From contig CALURV010000028.1 of the NCBI GenBank assembly GCA_944323285.1, forward strand, positions 82,223-146,222: a DNA stretch of 64,000 nt, in the 5' to 3' direction. This DNA comes from Candidatus Gastranaerophilales bacterium. GTDB taxonomy: Bacteria > Cyanobacteriota > Vampirovibrionia > Gastranaerophilales > Gastranaerophilaceae. The notes under the pieces are model-generated. The model was not told the DNA's origin. It saw only the letters and a program-made list of their open reading frames with translations, and ran no database searches. Each line of letters begins with the position of its first letter. Within the stretch, counting starts at the first letter, position 1. Positions 53,345 through 61,914 of the stretch are shown piece by piece. The position numbers and the translations under genes are program-made.

Positions 53345-53410
53345 GTTCTCTAAAATCATACAAATATTTTGATATATTCTTATTTTTTTGTATGTAGTCA
53401 TTTTGAGAAC
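53345..53410 (-). terminator. long imperfect hairpin downstream of the LysR gene
   Basis: Outer arms GTTCTC (53345-53350) / GAGAAC (53405-53410) and inner arms ATACAAA (53358-53364) / TTTGTAT (53387-53393), with A/T-rich loops between. It lies 26 bases after the lysR stop, so it may end that transcript. The 260-base gap 53173-53435 shows nothing else. Confidence 0.35.
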
Positions 53411-53435
53411 AAATAAAGTATTTTTTAACTTTATG

Positions 53436-54317
53436 CTAAATATTTTTCTGAATTTTTTCTAAAAACAATTTAGCACATTTGGAAAGCGGTTGATTTTTCT
53501 TCCACGCAATTAAAATACCGGCTTCAAGTGATGGTTTTAATGGTTTAAAACAAAGTTTACTATCGCCGGTTAAATTAATCAATTTATCAATACAAAGTGC
53601 ATAACAAAACCCTTCATCTACCATTATAGAAGCATTATAAAGAAGGTTGTATGAACCAACTATATTTAACTTTTCAAAATCATAACCAAGCCAGCCTGAT
53701 ATTAAATTTTTAACTAAATATTGCCTTGAAGTTAATATGGGTATTTTTTTCATATCATTTGGCTCAATAAATTCTTTATCAGCAAGTAAAGAGTCTTTTC
53801 TCATTAAAAGTCCCCACCTGTCTTTTTCTTTTAACTGAATAAAGCCATATTCTTTTTTATCAATAGGTTCAATAAAAAGCCCAAAATCTAAAAGCCCTTT
53901 ATCAAGTTTTTCTCTGACATCTTCTCCATTACCGCTATATAAATGATATTTTATGTTCGGATATATTTTAGAAAGTTCTTTCATTGTCTTTGCAACTATT
54001 CTAATAGCTTCAGTTTCACCACCACCTATATATATATCACCTGACAAATTCTTTTCATCTACCAAAAACTCAGCTTCAGTTTTATTTGAAAGTTCTACAA
54101 TTTCTTGTGCTCTTGCTTTTAGTAGCTTACCGTCATCTGTCAGTGTAATTTTTTTATTTCTTTTTCCTCTAATTAAAAGTTTTGTCTTTAATTCTTTTTC
54201 TAAATCCATTAATTGTCTGGACAAAGTAGGCTGGGTTATATGCAAAGAATCTGCTGCTTTTGAAATGCTTTCTTCTTGCGCTACCGTTAAAAAATATTTT
54301 AAAACTCTTATTTCCAT
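53436..54317 (-). CDS. LysR-family transcriptional regulator
   Basis: 293 residues. N-terminal winged HTH (MEIRVLKYFLTVAQEESISK, AADSLHITQPTLSRQLMDLE, KELKTKLLIRG) and a C-terminal effector domain (GDIYIGGGETEAIRIVAKTM, LDFGLFIEPIDKKEYGFIQL, DEGFCYALCIDKLINL). It is divergent from the CMD-cupin operon with 117 bases between, containing a dyad LysR box. By analogy it activates that operon in response to a small ligand and represses itself. Confidence 0.93.
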   Translation of the reverse strand: MEIRVLKYFLTVAQEESISKAADSLHITQPTLSRQLMDLEKELKTKLLIRGKRNKKITLTDDGKLLKARAQEIVELSNKTEAEFLVDEKNLSGDIYIGGGETEAIRIVAKTMKELSKIYPNIKYHLYSGNGEDVREKLDKGLLDFGLFIEPIDKKEYGFIQLKEKDRWGLLMRKDSLLADKEFIEPNDMKKIPILTSRQYLVKNLISGWLGYDFEKLNIVGSYNLLYNASIMVDEGFCYALCIDKLINLTGDSKLCFKPLKPSLEAGILIAWKKNQPLSKCAKLFLEKIQKNI

Positions 54318-54339
54318 ACATTAATTTTAACTTTTTATT

Positions 54340-54358
54340 ATATGCTCGTCAAGCATAT
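54340..54358. promoter_or_regulatory. LysR-type operator box
   Basis: ATATGCT-CGTCA-AGCATAT is a 7-bp perfect dyad with a 5-base centre. It fits the T-N11-A rule (ATGCTCGTCAAGCAT). It lies between the divergent lysR and the CMD-cupin gene, 22 bases from the lysR start. Confidence 0.7.
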
Positions 54359-54379
54359 ATAACTATACAATATAGGTAT

Positions 54380-54408
54380 TTGCTATTTTATAAAATAGAG
54401 TAAATAAT
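54380..54408 (+). promoter_or_regulatory. candidate promoter of the CMD-cupin operon
   Basis: TTGCTA (54380-54385), 17-base spacer, AATAAT (54403-54408), 26 bases before the ATG at 54435. The LysR box lies just upstream, at the usual distance for activation. Confidence 0.5.
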
Positions 54409-54434
54409 GAGAATACAAAAATGAGGTTATATGT

Positions 54435-55673
54435 ATGTTTAAGAAATTATTTTCTATTTTAATCTTATTATTTTTATTTCAATTTAACTATCCGGAAGCA
54501 AATGCAGCAGAAAGGAAATCAACGGCTATGAATAAACAAACAAGAGAAGCTATATGTAAAACAAATTATGAAGCTTTATTTAAAACAACTTGGAATCCAA
54601 ACTTAAGTTCAGACCCTGAAATGATTAATATTTTGCAAAAATACATATTCGGCGAAATATTTACAATAGGTAATTTAGATAATAAAACAAGAGAAATGAT
54701 AACTGTAACATCACTTACAGTTCAGCAAACACTTCCTCAATTGAAAGCTCATATTAATGCTCTTTTAAATACAGGAGCAACTCCATTAGAAGTAAGAGAA
54801 ATAATTTATCAATGCGCCCCTTTTATAGGTTTTCCAAAAACTCTTAATGCAATAGAAATAATGAACCAAGTCTTTATTGAAAAGGGAATTAATTTACCAC
54901 TTGAAAATGCAGCCACAACTGATGAAAAAAACAGATACCATTTAGGCAAGAATATACAAAAACCAATATATGGAGATGAAATAGAACAAGCGCTTAATTC
55001 TGTTCCAAACGAAATGGGAAAAGATGTAAGTAAATTACTTACAGAAGTTTGCTTTGGTGATTTTTATACAAGAAAATTTCTAGATATAAAGACAAGAGAA
55101 TTGCTTGTTATAGCCATTTTAACAACGACTGGCAACACAGATACTTTAAAAAAACATATTCAGGGAAATTTAAAAGTTGGAAATTCAAAAGAAACAATTG
55201 CGGCAACTATGATTCAATGTATGCCATACACTGGTTTTCCTAATGCAATAAAAGCTCTTAAAATTTTACAGGAAGAAAATGAAGAATTAGCTCAACCATT
55301 CGAGAAAGGAGAAATAAATCCTTATAATAAATTTTTCACAGGAACAACCCACCTAAATATGCTTGTTGAAAAAGATGAAATATGGAATTCTTCTATAGGA
55401 AACGTAACTTTTGACAAAGGAAGCAGAACAAATTGGCATAAACACTCAGGAGGACAAATACTTTTAGTAACAGCAGGTGAAGGCAGATATCAGGAGAAAG
55501 GAAAACCCATACAAATACTAAAACAAGGAGATGTTGTAAAAATTCCAATAAATGTAGTTCATTGGCACGGTGCCGCACCAAACAGTGATTTTGCCCATAT
55601 TTCAATTGAAACAAATATTCCAAATAATCAAAACACCTGGCTTGAACCTGTAAAAGACTGTGAATACAAATAG
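54435..55673 (+). CDS. secreted double carboxymuconolactone-decarboxylase/cupin fusion
   Basis: 412 residues. Signal peptide (residues 1-25, [20 protein letters not shown]), two CMD-like helical repeats (about 45-150: [40 protein letters not shown]; about 175-285: [40 protein letters not shown]) and a C-terminal cupin ([40 protein letters not shown], with His metal ligands). The CMD parts lack the AhpD CxxC, so peroxidase activity is unlikely. It is the first gene of a LysR-controlled operon; GAGG precedes the ATG. The substrate is unknown. Confidence 0.88.
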   Translation: MFKKLFSILILLFLFQFNYPEANAAERKSTAMNKQTREAICKTNYEALFKTTWNPNLSSDPEMINILQKYIFGEIFTIGNLDNKTREMITVTSLTVQQTLPQLKAHINALLNTGATPLEVREIIYQCAPFIGFPKTLNAIEIMNQVFIEKGINLPLENAATTDEKNRYHLGKNIQKPIYGDEIEQALNSVPNEMGKDVSKLLTEVCFGDFYTRKFLDIKTRELLVIAILTTTGNTDTLKKHIQGNLKVGNSKETIAATMIQCMPYTGFPNAIKALKILQEENEELAQPFEKGEINPYNKFFTGTTHLNMLVEKDEIWNSSIGNVTFDKGSRTNWHKHSGGQILLVTAGEGRYQEKGKPIQILKQGDVVKIPINVVHWHGAAPNSDFAHISIETNIPNNQNTWLEPVKDCEYK

Positions 55674-55681
55674 AGGTTAAT

Positions 55682-56248
55682 ATGGATTTAAATACATTTT
55701 TAACTCACTTAAACAGCGGAAAAGAAATCATTGCAAAATCAGATGTACATATTTATATGACCTATTTAGCCGAAGAAGCAATGAAACTTTCAGATGAATT
55801 AAATAACAAATATAATCCGCCCGAAAAAGTACAAGAACTTTTTTTCAACTTAATTAATAAACCAATTGATAGAACTTTTCGATTATTTCCACCCTTTTAT
55901 ACTGATTGCGGTAAAAATATAGCTCTTGGTAAAAATGTTTTTATAAATTCCTGCTGTCATTTTCAAGATCAAGGTGGAATTGAAATAGGTAATAACGTAT
56001 TAATAGGCCACAATGTAGTAATTGCAACGTTAAATCATAATCAAAATCCAAAACTAAGGGCATCAATAATACCAAGGAAAGTCAAAATAGGTAATGACGT
56101 ATGGATTGGGTCAAATTCAACAATTCTGCCCGGAGTTACAATAGAAGACGGGGCAATAATAGCTGCAGGAGCTGTTGTAACAAAAGATGTAAAGAAAAAT
56201 ACTATTGTAGGTGGAAATCCTGCTAAATTTATAAAATCCGTTGCCTAA
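55682..56248 (+). CDS. left-handed beta-helix O-acetyltransferase (maltose acetyltransferase type)
   Basis: 188 residues. Hexapeptide repeats from about residue 85 ([93 protein letters not shown]). The catalytic-type His lies in LIGHNVVI and the loop TLNHNQNP. The N-terminal helical part (1-60) fits the Maa/LacA family. It transfers acetyl from acetyl-CoA to a sugar or small alcohol. It lies eight bases after the CMD-cupin stop, with AGAGG, in the same operon. Confidence 0.9.
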   Translation: MDLNTFLTHLNSGKEIIAKSDVHIYMTYLAEEAMKLSDELNNKYNPPEKVQELFFNLINKPIDRTFRLFPPFYTDCGKNIALGKNVFINSCCHFQDQGGIEIGNNVLIGHNVVIATLNHNQNPKLRASIIPRKVKIGNDVWIGSNSTILPGVTIEDGAIIAAGAVVTKDVKKNTIVGGNPAKFIKSVA

Positions 56249-56267
56249 TATTTTAAAAGGAGAAAAA

Positions 56268-57299
56268 ATGATCAAAAAACTATTCGCAGTAATTTTACCA
56301 TTTTTATTATTTATAGGAGTAAATAATATGGCTAAGGCAAAAATAAATGAATGTAACAAAATATTCAAACAAAGCAACAAAGTAGAAATTAAGAAAGTAA
56401 ACTTCAAGAACAGATTTGGTATTACTCTTGCAGGAGATATGTATATTCCCAAAACAATAAAAAAAGGAGAACAACTTCCAGCAATTGCCATATCAGGTCC
56501 ATTTGGAGCAGTAAAAGAACAAGCTTCAGGATATTATGCACAAACATTAGCAGAAAAGGGATTTATTACATTAGCATTTGACCCTTCTTATACAGGAGAA
56601 AGCGGTGGAAATCCAAGAAACATTGCTTCTCCCGACATAAATACTGAAGATTTTAGTGCCGCGGTTGATTTTTTAAGCAATAAAAAAAATGTTGATGTTG
56701 AAAAGATAGGAATACTTGGAATTTGCGGTTTTGGAGGTTTTGCTCTAAATGCTGCTCAAATTGATACTAGAATTAAAGCAACTGTAACTTCTACAATGTA
56801 CGATATGACAAGAGTAAGCGCGAAAGGTTATAACGATTCCCTTAATGAAGATGAAAGATATAAATTAAAAAAAGAATTAAATAAACAAAGAACGGAAGAT
56901 TTTAAAAATAAAACCTACGCTAAAGCTATAGGACTACCAGAAAAGCTTACAGGAAATGAACCACTTTTTGTTAAAGAATATTGGGAATATTATAAAACTC
57001 CAAGAGGTTTTCATAAAAATTCAATAAATTCAAATGGCAATTGGAATAAAACATCTGTTCTTTCTTTGATAAATTTACCTATTCTTGCATACAGCAATGA
57101 AATTAAAACTCCTGTATTAATTATTCACGGAGAAAAAGCACACAGCAGATATTTCAGTGAAGATGCATATAAAAATTTAAAAGGTGATAATAAAAAATTA
57201 CTTATTATTAAAGATGCAAATCATGTAGATTTATATGATAATGCAGAAAAAATACCATTTGATACTATTGCTGAATTTTATAAAAATAACTTAAAATAG
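56268..57299 (+). CDS. secreted alpha/beta hydrolase with Cys nucleophile position
   Basis: 343 residues from the ATG at 56268, with AAAAGGAG upstream. A signal peptide (MIKKLFAVILPFLLFIGVNN, then MAKA) is followed by an alpha/beta hydrolase domain of the dienelactone-hydrolase-like group: LAGDMYIPKTIKKGEQLPAI, AFDPSYTGESGGNPRN, the nucleophile elbow GILGICGFGGFALNAA with Cys in place of Ser, VTSTMYDMTRVSAKGYNDSL and the late His in DANHVDLYD. The frame extends to 56241, but that start overlaps the previous gene and has no SD. The substrate is probably an ester or lactone; this is family-based. Confidence 0.88.
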   Translation: MIKKLFAVILPFLLFIGVNNMAKAKINECNKIFKQSNKVEIKKVNFKNRFGITLAGDMYIPKTIKKGEQLPAIAISGPFGAVKEQASGYYAQTLAEKGFITLAFDPSYTGESGGNPRNIASPDINTEDFSAAVDFLSNKKNVDVEKIGILGICGFGGFALNAAQIDTRIKATVTSTMYDMTRVSAKGYNDSLNEDERYKLKKELNKQRTEDFKNKTYAKAIGLPEKLTGNEPLFVKEYWEYYKTPRGFHKNSINSNGNWNKTSVLSLINLPILAYSNEIKTPVLIIHGEKAHSRYFSEDAYKNLKGDNKKLLIIKDANHVDLYDNAEKIPFDTIAEFYKNNLK

Positions 57300-57318
57300 A
57301 ATAAAAAGAGGTACTTAT

Positions 57319-57861
57319 ATGAACAAAAAAGTTTTAGTAATATCAACAAGTTTTAGGAACGGTTCCAATTCAGACATTTTAGCCGATGAATTTATAAAAG
57401 GAGCAGTTGAAGCAGGCAACAGCGTTGAAAAAATCAATTTAAAAGAAAAAAATATAGCATTCTGCAAAGGCTGTTTAGCATGCCAGCATACTAAAAAATG
57501 TGTAATAAATGATGACGCGGTTAAGATTTTTGAAACAATAAAAGATGTTGATGTAGTAGTTTGGGCAACACCTGTATATTACTATAGTATGTCAGGTCAA
57601 ATGAAAACATTAATAGACAGATTAAATCCATTATTTGTTTCAGACTATAAATTCAAAGATGTATATTTAATAGCAACAGCAGCAGAAGCAGATGAAGCAG
57701 CAATAAATGGCACAATTACAGGATTAATGGGTTGGATAGAATGTTTAGATAAAACAAACTTAAAGGATGTAATTAAAGCTGTAGGTGTAGGCGATGCCAA
57801 AGCAGTAAATAATTTTAAAAACTATCTTTCTCAAGCATATAATATGGGTAAATCTGTTTAA
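57319..57861 (+). CDS. flavodoxin-fold NAD(P)H-dependent FMN reductase / iron-sulfur flavoprotein
   Basis: 180 residues. Flavodoxin-like: KVLVISTSFRNGSNSDILAD (phosphate loop), KNIAFCKGCLACQHTKKCVI with clustered cysteines (CxxCxxC-x5-C), VVWATPVYYYSMSGQMKTLI DRL, then a C-terminal helix. The Cys cluster suggests a [4Fe-4S] site as in Isf. It reduces flavins, quinones or azo compounds. It is the last gene of the LysR operon; GAGG precedes the ATG; a strong terminator follows. Confidence 0.9.
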   Translation: MNKKVLVISTSFRNGSNSDILADEFIKGAVEAGNSVEKINLKEKNIAFCKGCLACQHTKKCVINDDAVKIFETIKDVDVVVWATPVYYYSMSGQMKTLIDRLNPLFVSDYKFKDVYLIATAAEADEAAINGTITGLMGWIECLDKTNLKDVIKAVGVGDAKAVNNFKNYLSQAYNMGKSV

Positions 57862-57873
57862 ATTTTTTTATAA

Positions 57874-57900
57874 GAAAAGGGGGCTAAAAAGCCCCTTTTT
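57874..57900 (+). terminator. rho-independent terminator of the CMD-cupin operon
   Basis: GGGGCT-AAAA-AGCCCC stem with flanking AAAA (left) and TTTTT (right). The U-run on the plus strand fits the operon; the A-run on the left also makes it usable for the convergent CoADR gene. Confidence 0.85.
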
Positions 57901-57908
57901 GCATTTGA

Positions 57909-59540
57909 TTATATACTTATTGTTTCTTTAATTTTCGACTTACTATTTTTAATAAGTTTTTTATAGAATTCAATACCTGCCATAAATGAATATACATTAT
58001 CAAATCCGTTTTGCATTAATATTCTGGCGGCACAATAACTTGTATAACCTGTATTACAGAACAACACAACTTTTTTATCTTTTGGTATTTCATTAAGTCT
58101 GTTTCTAATTTGGTTTATAGGTATATTAACGGCACCTGAAATAGTTTCTGCTTTAAATGCAGGTTCCAGTCTAACATCTATTAATAAAGAATTTTCTAAG
58201 TCTTCAAAAAAGGCAGGTTTTAAAAATCCTCTAATAAGATTTTCAGCATTCATACCTAAAATATTTACAGGGTCTTTTGCAGAAGAAAATGGAGGTGCAT
58301 AAGATAGTTCACTATCAATCATATCTTGAATAGAACCGTTCATACGCATTATAGAGCTTATAACATCAATCCTTTTCTCAACACCTTTTTCCCCTATAGC
58401 TTGAGCGCCAAGTATTTTACCTTCTTTATTAAATAGCAGTTTAAACAATATAGGACTTGAATTAGGATAATACCCTGCGTGGGATTTGCCAAAAGTATAT
58501 GTTTTTAAATAAGGAATATTTTTTTGTTTTAATTGCTTTTCATTGTTACCTACACAAGCAAGTGTTAAATCAAAAACTTTTATAACAGAAGTTCCTTGAG
58601 ATTTATTATATTTTGAATTGATAGAACAAATATTATCGGCAATAATTCTGCCTTGTCTGTTTGCAGGCCCTGCAAGAGGAATTAAAGTATCAGTATCAGA
58701 AATAAAATCTTTCACCTCAACGCCATCACCTGCAGCATAAATATTAAAATCAGAGGTTTGCATATTTTCGTTTACAATAATGCCTCTATTCGTTTCTAAA
58801 TTGCAATCTTTAGCTAAATATAGCTCGGGTTTAACACCTATTGCCATTATTACAATATCAAATTCAACCTCTTTTTTTGAGTTAAGAATAAGTTTATTAT
58901 TGTTAAACTCTTTAACGCCGTCAGACAAAATAAGGTTAACATTGTTCTCAATCATGGCATTTTGCGCTACCCAAGCAATTTCTTCATCAACAGGAGCCAA
59001 AATTTGATTACCCAGCTCAATAACAGTAGTATCAAGCCCCATTTCCGCAAGATTTTCAGCCATTTCAATACCAATAAACCCACCGCCGATAACTGCTGCT
59101 TTTTTAGAATTGTTCTTTTTAATAAAATCTTTTATTCTATCTGCATCATCTAAAGTTCTGACAGAAAAAACACGATTTCTATCCATTCCCTTAAAATCAG
59201 GTATTATAGGAGAAGCACCCTGCGCAAGCACTAATTTATCGTAAGATATTACTTCACCATTAATTAATTGAACAGTTTTTTCTGTTCTGTTTATTTTTAT
59301 AACTTCTGTATTAAGCCTAACATCAATATTAAACCAAGTTTTAAACTTCTCAGGGTTAGATACAAGAATATCATCTCTATTTGAAATAACGTCAGAAACA
59401 TAATAAGGCAAACCGCAATTTGCAATAGAAACCTCGTTCGATTTTTCAAGAATTAAAATTTCACAAGATTCATCTAACCTTCTGAGCCTGGTAGCACAGC
59501 AGGCGCCTGCTGCACCGCCGCCTATAATTACAACTTTCAT
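57909..59540 (-). CDS. CoA-disulfide reductase/NADH oxidase with C-terminal rhodanese domain
   Basis: 543 residues. FAD/NAD-linked domain with GxGxxG (VVIIGGGAAGACCATRLRRL), the redox Cys42 in SIANCGLPYYVSDVI, KKAAVIGGGFIGIEMAENLA as the NAD motif, YAAGDGVEVKD, and a dimerisation domain (YYPNSSPILFKLLFNKEGKI). From about residue 450 comes a rhodanese domain (SLLIDVRLEPAFKAETISGA) with the active Cys in VVLFCNTGYTSYCAARIL. The fusion CoADR-RHD handles persulfides/CoA disulfides and sulfur or peroxide stress. It is preceded by a 32-bp palindrome overlapping the promoter. GAGG precedes the ATG. Confidence 0.93.
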   Translation of the reverse strand: MKVVIIGGGAAGACCATRLRRLDESCEILILEKSNEVSIANCGLPYYVSDVISNRDDILVSNPEKFKTWFNIDVRLNTEVIKINRTEKTVQLINGEVISYDKLVLAQGASPIIPDFKGMDRNRVFSVRTLDDADRIKDFIKKNNSKKAAVIGGGFIGIEMAENLAEMGLDTTVIELGNQILAPVDEEIAWVAQNAMIENNVNLILSDGVKEFNNNKLILNSKKEVEFDIVIMAIGVKPELYLAKDCNLETNRGIIVNENMQTSDFNIYAAGDGVEVKDFISDTDTLIPLAGPANRQGRIIADNICSINSKYNKSQGTSVIKVFDLTLACVGNNEKQLKQKNIPYLKTYTFGKSHAGYYPNSSPILFKLLFNKEGKILGAQAIGEKGVEKRIDVISSIMRMNGSIQDMIDSELSYAPPFSSAKDPVNILGMNAENLIRGFLKPAFFEDLENSLLIDVRLEPAFKAETISGAVNIPINQIRNRLNEIPKDKKVVLFCNTGYTSYCAARILMQNGFDNVYSFMAGIEFYKKLIKNSKSKIKETISI

Positions 59541-59560
59541 AAATCCTCACTTTCATTTGG

Positions 59561-59592
59561 CAATATTAGAATATTATAATATGCTAATATTG
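59561..59592. promoter_or_regulatory. 32-bp near-perfect palindromic operator upstream of the CoADR-rhodanese gene
   Basis: Left arm CAATATTAG (59561-59569), right arm CTAATATTG (59584-59592), and the inner bases continue the symmetry with one mismatch in sixteen pairs. On the minus strand TTGACA (59596-59591) overlaps the right arm; 17 bases on is TATTCT (59573-59568), so a repressor here would block the promoter. ArsR/SmtB-type sulfur sensors bind such sites. Confidence 0.72.
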
Positions 59593-59668
59593 TCAATAAA
59601 AGAATATGTAAGGATTTATTGATGTTATAACTTACTAAATTAGTTTACACCTTATTTATTCTCATAGT

Positions 59669-60865
59669 TTATACAAACATTTGTTGGAGTAAGCCTTTTT
59701 TGAACTGTTGCCAGTCAGAAAGAAGTGCTTTTTTCTCTTCAATAAGTTCATCCATTTTTGATAATACTTTTGCTATCTTTTCTTGCTCTTCTTTACAGGG
59801 AATCTGTATTTTTAAATTTCGTATCAATCCTAATGCTATAAATTTTTGAGTTCCTCCTGCAATTTCAACATGAAACTGCCTCAATATGTTATCGGATTGC
59901 AAGTAATGAACCAGATATCTATTAATATTGTTCTGATTATTCTTTATGAGTGCAACATTTTTTATAGCAAAGTTATCTTCTTGTATTACAACAGGCTTAC
60001 CTATTGTACCAATCATTCCAAACAATATATCACCAACATGAACTTTCGAACGTTTATTTATCTCTTTGTAATCCTGTTCTGTAATATATGAAACATCACT
60101 AAAATCTAACTTACCATCTTTTGTAAGATTTTTTGATGTAATCAATGGATAACCATAAGCAACGTACTTTGGAGAATCATGTGTTCCATCTCTTACATCG
60201 GTAATGTCATATAACTTCTTTTCTTCCCAATCGGGGTAGGGGTTGTTGTTGGAGTCTTTGAAGCGGATTTGTTGAGAAAAGATTTTTTGCATAAGCCCTT
60301 TTTTTTGTTCTTCAAGGTCTTTAACCTCATCCTCACACTCATTAATCAACTCATCAACCTTGCTCAAAAACCTCGCAATCTTCTCCTGCTCCTCAAGACA
60401 AGGATAATTTAATTTAATAGTTTTGAAGGAATTATAACTAATTTGCTTTCCGTCTCTAATTCCTTCCACAGCAATATTTAAACTACAAATAAAATTGTAT
60501 GTTTTCAAATAATATTTATAAAAAGCATTATTAATATTAATTAGAGGACAAAGTACAGTATATGCAGGGCTAACAATTCCATCAAGGTCGCTATATTCCA
60601 ATCCTCCTTGAAAAGAACGTAAACTTATTATAAAATCGCCTTTATTGACTAATTTATATGTATTCAAAGCTGTTTTATCGTATTTCATATTGATACCACA
60701 ATCTTCTCTCAAAATAGTACCCCTATCTTGAGTTACAGAAAGTACAGGTAATTCAGCCATATTTTTAATGGTTTTATTTTTAAATATTTCTTCAGCTCTT
60801 TTTGTTTTCCATTCTGGATAAGCATTTCCATTTTTATCTTTAAATCTTAATTTAGGTTTAGTCAT
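59669..60865 (-). CDS. hsdS: type I restriction-modification specificity subunit HsdS
   Basis: 398 residues. Two target-recognition domains separated and followed by conserved helices: TRD1 about 10-165, spacer EEQEKIARFLSKVDELINEC at about 175, IRFKDSNNNPYPDWEEKKLY starting TRD2 at about 205, and EEQEKIAKVLSKMDELIEEK near 360. The repeats RFKDKNGNAYPEWKTKR and RFKDSNNNPYPDWEEKK show the duplicated design. It gives DNA sequence specificity to the HsdM/HsdR complex. It overlaps the upstream gene by eight bases. Target sequence cannot be predicted. Confidence 0.93.
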   Translation of the reverse strand: MTKPKLRFKDKNGNAYPEWKTKRAEEIFKNKTIKNMAELPVLSVTQDRGTILREDCGINMKYDKTALNTYKLVNKGDFIISLRSFQGGLEYSDLDGIVSPAYTVLCPLININNAFYKYYLKTYNFICSLNIAVEGIRDGKQISYNSFKTIKLNYPCLEEQEKIARFLSKVDELINECEDEVKDLEEQKKGLMQKIFSQQIRFKDSNNNPYPDWEEKKLYDITDVRDGTHDSPKYVAYGYPLITSKNLTKDGKLDFSDVSYITEQDYKEINKRSKVHVGDILFGMIGTIGKPVVIQEDNFAIKNVALIKNNQNNINRYLVHYLQSDNILRQFHVEIAGGTQKFIALGLIRNLKIQIPCKEEQEKIAKVLSKMDELIEEKKALLSDWQQFKKGLLQQMFV

Positions 60866-61913
60866 TTATAACCTCTACTTGTTTTGTTTGTTGGGAATTA
60901 AGTTTGTTTATAGCATAATTAACAAGTGCAAAAGCTCTAAAATACAAGTATTTCAATGTATCTTCGTCTTCTATTGCTTTTTTATTTGTCTCAAAATGTC
61001 TTATTTGATAATTGTTGCCAATATTTGTTAAAGTTGTATATTCATTATTAAACATGTCACTATCTAAATCTCCGGCACACAATTCGCATAATTTTTTGGC
61101 ACCTTTTTTCTTATCATCATTTAAAATTGTTTTGCTACGTTCAAGTGCATCCCAAATTTTTTCCACAGCACCTTGTCTATCACCTTTAATAAATTTTTCT
61201 CTACTCTCTTCAATAAGACTGTTTAATGGTTTGTCAGGGGATTTAATTTGACTACTAAATAGCAGTTCAGTATTTATGTTTAAATCAAAAGCTGAACTTA
61301 TATCACAAACATCATTAGCCGAATAACAATATTTTAGCATATTGCCAAAATCTTTTATTGCAATATCAATATCTTTTTTGGCATCTATAAAATAGCGTTT
61401 TCTAAACAAACCTTTAGTTACAATTTTATATACATCAGTTATTGGATAGCGTTTTAAAAGATTTTCAACCCAAATCCTCCTAGTGGAACCATCATGGGTT
61501 TCATCAAATCCAAGAGTTTGAAAAAATTGAGTTATATAATATGAAGAACGATATGGGAATTTGTCATTATCTCCGACAATCATATTTGCCAAACTCGCTT
61601 CAAATTCTTCATCACATTCTCTTGCCTTTAAAAGTTTATGAGTTTCAATATCCTCTTTTGTTTTTGGAATATTTGTAAATTTATATATTTGGTCTTTGAA
61701 TATTGTAGTTGCAATCATTACATTTGACCACAAGATATCTCCAGAGGATTCAAATAATACTAAAGAGGAAAATCTACTTTTGAAAGGTTCTTCTAAATTT
61801 TTTATAACATTATTTTTTAGTGTCTGAGCTTCTTTAAGATTAATGCTTTTATGTTCACAAATAAATTTGTGAAATGTTAGATATGCATCTTTTAAATTAT
61901 CTACTTTGTTCAT
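60858..61913 (-). CDS. unknown protein encoded between hsdM and hsdS
   Basis: 351 residues from the ATG at 61913, one base after the hsdM stop region and overlapping hsdS by eight bases. I do not recognise a named domain. The N-terminal half is helical with RARECDEEFEASLANMIVG-like stretches (LLKARECDEEFEASLANMIV) and FDETHDGSTRRIWVENLLKR. The C-terminal part (GNNYQIRHFETNKKAIEDED, then TLKYLYFRAFALVNYAINKL) resembles the C-terminal helical end of abortive-infection/HEPN-like proteins. It probably acts with the RM system, as a defence accessory or regulator. Confidence 0.75.
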   Translation of the reverse strand: MNKVDNLKDAYLTFHKFICEHKSINLKEAQTLKNNVIKNLEEPFKSRFSSLVLFESSGDILWSNVMIATTIFKDQIYKFTNIPKTKEDIETHKLLKARECDEEFEASLANMIVGDNDKFPYRSSYYITQFFQTLGFDETHDGSTRRIWVENLLKRYPITDVYKIVTKGLFRKRYFIDAKKDIDIAIKDFGNMLKYCYSANDVCDISSAFDLNINTELLFSSQIKSPDKPLNSLIEESREKFIKGDRQGAVEKIWDALERSKTILNDDKKKGAKKLCELCAGDLDSDMFNNEYTTLTNIGNNYQIRHFETNKKAIEDEDTLKYLYFRAFALVNYAINKLNSQQTKQVEVIND

Positions 61914-61914
61914 C

